Program-made: the position numbers and the translations under genes | The notes under the pieces: generated by a model | The model's database searches: none | What the model was told of the DNA's origin: nothing | Seen by the model: only the letters and a program-made list of their open reading frames with translations | From: Enchytraeus crypticus | Taxonomy: Eukaryota > Annelida > Clitellata > Enchytraeida > Enchytraeidae | Direction: 5' to 3' | NCBI GenBank assembly: GCA_905160935.1 | Contig: CAJHZI010000642.1 | Coordinates: forward strand, 161,501-225,500 | DNA length: 64,000 nucleotides | Shown: positions 62,901 through 64,000 of the stretch, piece after piece | Position numbering within the stretch: position 1 is the first letter of the stretch | How the letters are laid out: the number at the start of each line of letters is the position of its first letter

Positions 62901-62992
62901 AGTTAACATTGTAAAGACTTGACCTGTCGATACATGGTTAACTCCTCCCGCAGTCGTCTCAATTCTTCATTGGTCTCTCTCAGTTCTGTGTT
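38440..62992 (-). CDS. TSGA10: CEP135/TSGA10-family coiled-coil centriole or sperm-tail protein gene, 19 exons, 5' end outside the window
   Basis: Nineteen minus-strand exons chain in phase into 1367 codons plus TGA. The family comprises coiled-coil proteins of centrioles, basal bodies and the sperm tail. In window residues: 1-92 coiled coil; 94-293 short coil then an Arg/Ser/Pro/Gly-rich region; 294-1005 almost continuous heptad-rich coiled coil colinear with vertebrate TSGA10 (for example [116 protein letters not shown]); 1006-1367 Ser/Thr-rich tail. The Arg/Ser-rich segment resembles the start of vertebrate TSGA10, with extra coiled coil before it, so this could also be called CEP135-like. 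Start codon and promoter lie beyond 63 kb. Confidence 0.9.
41690..41930. repeat. ~42-bp degenerate minisatellite
   Basis: About five copies of ccatcaaactagtaaaccat plus gcagtagttataaccataac. Confidence 0.85.
41947..42084 (+). CDS. possible short ORF, unknown
   Basis: ATG-started 45-codon frame beginning [19 protein letters not shown], more GC-rich than the intron around it, ending TGA. The opposite strand is also open in part. No family recognised and no splice or promoter support. Confidence 0.2.
42387..42560. repeat. 20-bp minisatellite
   Basis: About eight copies of gctgtcacctctgctgcaga with small changes; upstream is a (CT)n tract (42240-42327). Confidence 0.92.
42845..44644 (+). pseudogene. 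decayed non-LTR retrotransposon (CR1/Jockey/L2-like RT), antisense in a TSGA10 intron
   Basis: Broken plus-strand frames give the RT blocks in order: [20 protein letters not shown] (about 43115), [18 protein letters not shown] (43227), [18 protein letters not shown] (43327), [17 protein letters not shown] (43507), [12 protein letters not shown] with the catalytic YADD (43600), [17 protein letters not shown] (43840), [18 protein letters not shown] (43985) and [18 protein letters not shown] (44130). Frameshifts near 43480 and 43650 and an internal stop near 44067 show it is dead. It ends with a 3' UTR and (TTA)n at about 44615-44644. No endonuclease domain is seen, so it is 5'-truncated. Confidence 0.9.
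45537..45620 (-). CDS. TSGA10: TSGA10-like exon m18
   Basis: Acceptor ttcatatag, donor ATAG|gttagt, 84 nt, phase 2 to phase 2. [20 protein letters not shown] ends the coiled-coil homology. Confidence 0.9.
46040..46350. repeat. 34-bp minisatellite rich in CACGTG
   Basis: About nine copies of a unit containing atcacgtgagtacaacacgt plus gcagtgagtgtac; the proximal copies have two CACGTG palindromes each, and the later ones decay to CACGAC. Confidence 0.9.
46437..46541 (-). CDS. TSGA10: TSGA10-like exon m17
   Basis: Acceptor gattgatag, donor AAAG|gttaca, 105 nt. [20 protein letters not shown] corresponds to the C-terminal TSGA10 block. The acceptor lies in TTGA-rich DNA. Confidence 0.93.
46545..46875. 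repeat. (TCAA)n-rich tract
   Basis: AATCAATCAATC-type sequence beginning at the exon m17 acceptor; ends at a CT tract. Confidence 0.85.
47875..47988. repeat. (CAACAG)n tract next to the exon m16 donor
   Basis: CAA/CAG/CTA triplets; on the gene strand this is (CTGTTG)n beginning 9 nt after the exon. The plus-strand polyglutamine ORF is an antisense artefact. Confidence 0.92.
47996..48095 (-). CDS. TSGA10: TSGA10-like exon m16
   Basis: Acceptor tgcgagtag, donor GAT|gtaagt, 100 nt (residues 910-942). [21 protein letters not shown] (CTGTTG)n-type tract starts about 9 nt after the donor. Confidence 0.93.
48380..48482 (-). CDS. TSGA10: TSGA10-like exon m15
   Basis: Acceptor catgtgtag, donor ACAG|gtttgt, 103 nt, ends phase 1. 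[20 protein letters not shown] is a conserved block. Its acceptor and first ~40 bp are repeated in the intron upstream. Confidence 0.93.
48440..48672. repeat. exon m15 acceptor and 5' edge, tandem copies
   Basis: tcctctcacatcttctaaca taccttcaat ctacacatg recurs about three times with a ~60-bp period upstream of the exon; a decayed continuation lies at 49490-49640 beyond the MITE. Confidence 0.88.
48697..49460. mobile_element. non-autonomous Tc1/mariner-like element (MITE)
   Basis: Ends cagactggtccaaaaaaaaa / ttttttttgccccagtctg, then AATCCCCTAGCGAAATCT inverted at the right end, flanked by TATATA. Inside are further inverted sub-blocks and no transposase. It is inserted within the exon m15 edge-repeat array. 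Confidence 0.85.
49800..49880 (+). mobile_element. LINE 3' tail with (GATGAT)n
   Basis: Tail module TCGTATCCCGACCCTCGTTA followed by GATGATCATGATGATG; same family as 17.6 kb, opposite strand. Confidence 0.6.
50189..50398 (-). CDS. TSGA10: TSGA10-like exon m14
   Basis: Acceptor gtttgtgtag, donor AAG|gtattc, 70 codons (residues 806-875). [20 protein letters not shown] then VAKSLELEK aligns directly with TSGA10. Confidence 0.94.
50721..50906 (-). CDS. TSGA10: TSGA10-like exon m13
   Basis: Acceptor attgatgcag, donor CAA|gtatgt, 62 codons (residues 744-805): [19 protein letters not shown] is a hallmark block. The acceptor plus exon start are repeated upstream. Confidence 0.94.
50875..51235. repeat. 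exon m13 acceptor and 5' edge, tandem copies
   Basis: tactgctctaatatatctac tctctctcgctcctgcatc recurs about six times with TCAA spacers, each being the exon start plus its acceptor on the minus strand. Confidence 0.92.
51491..51565 (+). mobile_element. SINE family A, 3' half
   Basis: TCCTGGGCTCGCCCGTCACT to the GACGTTAACCTTAGC tail; abuts a minus-strand LINE tail. Confidence 0.75.
51590..51871 (-). pseudogene. LINE RT C-terminal end with (GATGAT)n-type tail
   Basis: Minus strand [53 protein letters not shown] then 3' end GTCGGGATACGAATAGAC... A second LINE family, distinct from the (TTA)n one. It abuts exon m12's donor: 21 nt separate them. Confidence 0.8.
51892..52171 (-). CDS. TSGA10: TSGA10-like exon m12
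   Basis: Acceptor gacgcgcag, donor AAG|gtttta, 280 nt (residues 650-743). [20 protein letters not shown] and [20 protein letters not shown]. Clearly more GC-rich than its surroundings. Confidence 0.93.
52468..52523 (-). CDS. TSGA10: TSGA10-like exon m11
   Basis: Acceptor gtgttttag, donor GAA|gtatgt, 56 nt, ends phase 2; [19 protein letters not shown] fits the expected family block. Confidence 0.92.
52681..53520. mobile_element. fold-back element with ~400-bp terminal inverted repeats
   Basis: The left end tacactgtgttttttataac is mirrored at the right end gttataaaaaacacagtgta. The arms stay complementary to a loop near 53060-53120, with TA flanks. The facing ORFs inside (both strands) are the two arms of the palindrome, not genes. 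Lies in the intron between m10 and m11. Confidence 0.85.
54430..54850. repeat. exon m10 3' edge and donor, nested tandem copies
   Basis: gcgagtatctcactcctg (exon) and attgtctcacctttaattgt (donor side) recur four to five times downstream, with inner ~14-bp attgtctcacatta repeats. Confidence 0.9.
54824..55094 (-). CDS. TSGA10: TSGA10-like exon m10
   Basis: Acceptor attgacag, donor AAG|gtgaga, 271 nt (residues 541-631). [20 protein letters not shown] and [17 protein letters not shown]. Both edges have seeded tandem repeats, upstream at 55.1-55.56 kb and downstream at 54.4-54.8 kb. Confidence 0.92.
55088..55560. repeat. ~20-bp array made of the exon m10 acceptor and 5' edge
   Basis: About 22 copies of gttctgtcaatcaatcagt. 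On the gene strand this is attgattgacag|aacact, the real acceptor and first exon bases. Confidence 0.92.
55955..56106 (-). CDS. TSGA10: TSGA10-like exon m9
   Basis: Acceptor gtccaacag, donor ACA|gtttgt, 152 nt, ends phase 2 (residues 491-540). Coiled coil [20 protein letters not shown]. Confidence 0.9.
56130..56176 (-). mobile_element. SINE family A, tail fragment
   Basis: About 47 bp of tail directly upstream of exon m9 in its acceptor-side intron. Confidence 0.6.
56508..56643 (+). mobile_element. tRNA-derived SINE, family A, full length
   Basis: One of the best copies: head GGCTGGAGCCAGTGGCCAAG, B-box GGGTTCAAATCC, tail GAGTGAGGAAACTGACGTTA. Confidence 0.88.
56706..56783 (-). CDS. TSGA10: TSGA10-like exon m8
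   Basis: Acceptor gtgttaag, donor TCT|gtaagt, 26 codons ([20 protein letters not shown]...). An acceptor 6 nt further in (tatccag) would also be in frame. Confidence 0.88.
56820..57175 (-). mobile_element. interspersed repeat family D split by a SINE
   Basis: A (CT)n edge at 56820-56870 and the family body at 57025-57175 are separated by SINE 56885-57023, giving an insertion order. Confidence 0.65.
56885..57023 (-). mobile_element. tRNA-derived SINE, family A, full length
   Basis: Minus-strand copy with all modules. It is inserted within a second interspersed repeat (56820-57175). Confidence 0.85.
57701..57901 (-). CDS. TSGA10: TSGA10-like exon m7
   Basis: Acceptor attttaaag, donor AAG|gtttga, 67 codons (residues 398-464). 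A Gly/Ala-rich patch is followed by [17 protein letters not shown] and [10 protein letters not shown], the clearest match to TSGA10. Confidence 0.94.
58209..58271 (-). CDS. TSGA10: TSGA10-like exon m6
   Basis: Acceptor attcacag, donor CAG|gtctgt, 21 codons ([19 protein letters not shown]...), a strongly conserved family block. Confidence 0.92.
58520..58785 (+). mobile_element. decayed LINE C-terminal RT fragment
   Basis: Same family, heavily mutated, ending ctatggacctgccagtaaa. Antisense, in the intron between m5 and m6. Confidence 0.55.
58813..58902 (-). CDS. TSGA10: TSGA10-like exon m5
   Basis: Acceptor gtggttgcag, donor GAG|gtgtct, 30 codons; [20 protein letters not shown] corresponds to the conserved block near the TSGA10 N-terminus. 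Confidence 0.92.
59070..59195 (+). mobile_element. LINE 3'-end fragment
   Basis: gatgatttaaagatccactc through accatagacctgtcagtagac and an AG-rich end; same family. Confidence 0.6.
59526..59684 (-). CDS. TSGA10: TSGA10-like exon m4
   Basis: Acceptor tttttttgcag, donor AAG|gttaga, 53 codons (residues 294-346): [20 protein letters not shown], a family-typical coil, then a Ser-rich end. Confidence 0.92.
59875..59939. repeat. (CT)n microsatellite
   Basis: Pure CT repeats in the intron between m3 and m4; 59940-60757 has no recognised content. Confidence 0.95.
60758..61359 (-). CDS. TSGA10: TSGA10-like exon m3: Arg/Ser-rich region
   Basis: Acceptor aattattttag, donor GTG|gtaggt, 602 nt (residues 93-293). 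[15 protein letters not shown], then [17 protein letters not shown], then about 110 residues built of RS, SP and G repeats ([29 protein letters not shown]). The RS/SP region has many possible Ser-Pro phosphosites. Confidence 0.9.
61879..62086 (-). CDS. TSGA10: TSGA10-like exon m2
   Basis: Acceptor gctctatag, donor ACAG|gtacac, 208 nt, ends phase 1 (residues 24-92). Gln/Ala-rich start ([19 protein letters not shown]), then coiled coil [19 protein letters not shown]. Confidence 0.88.
62720..62855 (+). mobile_element. tRNA-derived SINE, family A, full length
   Basis: Head, GGGTTCAAATCCTGGGCTC and tail intact; lies 70 nt beyond the donor of exon m1. Confidence 0.87.
62924..62992 (-). CDS. TSGA10: TSGA10-like exon m1
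   Basis: Acceptor tattgtag, donor CAG|gtcaag, 23 codons of coiled coil ([18 protein letters not shown]...). First exon recognised; phase 0 at both ends. Confidence 0.8.
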
Positions 62993-62999
62993 CTACAAT

Positions 63000-64000
63000 A
63001 CATTGCAATCATTCAAACCCTTCTGTACAAGTGTAGAAATAAAGAATACTACTACATTTTATCCAGTAAACCATCTTTTCTTTAGCTATCAAGTTGGAAT
63101 TTTGTTAGTTGTAAGTTAGATTTAGCAACAAGAATGCCCATTTAGGATAACAAAAAACTAACATAATAGTAATCTATTCCTTTTATTTCCATAATCAATC
63201 TGACAAACCGCAGACTGTAACAATATAACAGATAACATAGCAATATAATAGATACAGGCAGAAATTCAACACAAAATCAAAAATACAAGTTTGAAAATAA
63301 TAAGATAACATTAAAAAATATTGACCAAGGCAAACGTATACTACTTTAAGAGTTCTATAGTCACATAAAGCTATCTAAGCATTATTAAGCAGTAGTAGAA
63401 GACAATTTCAGCAGTGTAAAAATAAACAGGAAAACGATTGAGGACAGCTTAATTTATGCGTGTGATTTTATGCAGCGTGTAGAATGCAAGCTTTACATGC
63501 CATTTGAAAATGATTGCAGAGATATAACAGCAGAGAGAAGACAAGAGGAGATATCATTATAACATAGAATGTAAAGACTTAGTGGGCTGACGAAATTTAA
63601 TATAGATATTAATAAAATGCATTGCTGAAATTTCTGAAGATACAAATTTAGCAAACATGAAGATTTCTCAGAAGCAGAGCTACAAATCTTAAGCTCCTCA
63701 CTTAACTTAAATGAAAAATCAGCTAATATTAAGCATACTTAGTGTATCTGTGCTATGTGCAGACTAAATGCTAATATGAAATATCTATCTAAAAAATGCT
63801 AACCTACATGTGCTAATAAAAACCTAATATTAAATACCTAAATATATCTAGATGATCAATTACTATATCTCTGCTATGCGCACAGTAAATGATAATATTA
63901 CATATGTCTAGCATATTACTCATTTAAATAAATGACTGTAATTGATATGTGCAGAGTAAAAGCTAAATATTAAGCATACTTAGTACTGTCAAACTAGATA
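63000..64000. other. AT-rich intron or flank with a degenerate repeat
   Basis: No exon recognised upstream of m1. From about 63715 a ~95-bp degenerate unit (tattaagcatacttagtgta, ctgtgctatgtgcagactaa) recurs to the window end. Confidence 0.5.

Overview
This is an AT-rich, intron-rich stretch of an animal nuclear genome. GT-AG introns of roughly 0.1-6 kb separate exons of 42-1087 bp, and tRNA-derived SINEs, broken LINEs, Tc1/mariner-type elements, microsatellites and minisatellites are abundant. Both genes belong to families known from animals. The taxon cannot be fixed from the window; an invertebrate seems likely (inference).

Two genes lie tail to tail. Gene 1 (+, 6554-31670, 5' end missing) is a PDE2A-type cyclic nucleotide phosphodiesterase. 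I could chain 24 exons with perfect phase into 978 codons: the end of an N-terminal GAF-like region, a long low-complexity insert, GAF-A, GAF-B with an intact NKFDE signature, and a complete HD-type catalytic domain with all metal ligands. Gene 2 (-, 62992-38440, 5' end missing) is a CEP135/TSGA10-family coiled-coil centriole/sperm-tail protein. Nineteen exons chain in phase into 1367 codons and end in a 362-residue Ser/Thr-rich tail encoded by one large exon.

Layout: 1-6.5 kb, repeats and no certain exon; 6.5-31.7 kb, the PDE2A-type gene; 31.7-38.4 kb, convergent intergenic DNA with retroelement remnants and a G-rich 33-bp minisatellite; 38.4-63 kb, the TSGA10-type gene, whose last intron (39.5-45.5 kb) holds a decayed antisense LINE; 63-64 kb, AT-rich DNA. 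The two genes have no evident functional link beyond being neighbours.

The most unusual signal is structural. In both genes many tandem repeats are not random intronic DNA: they are copies of the adjacent exon edge together with its splice site. I count eleven exon edges with this property. The repeated copies therefore create arrays of duplicate 5' or 3' splice sites, one of which (20714/20715) would add 14 codons in frame. Other signals include a perfect 106-bp hairpin 9 nt downstream of a splice donor, SINEs that share their 3' end with the resident LINE, and retroelements that abut two 3' splice sites.
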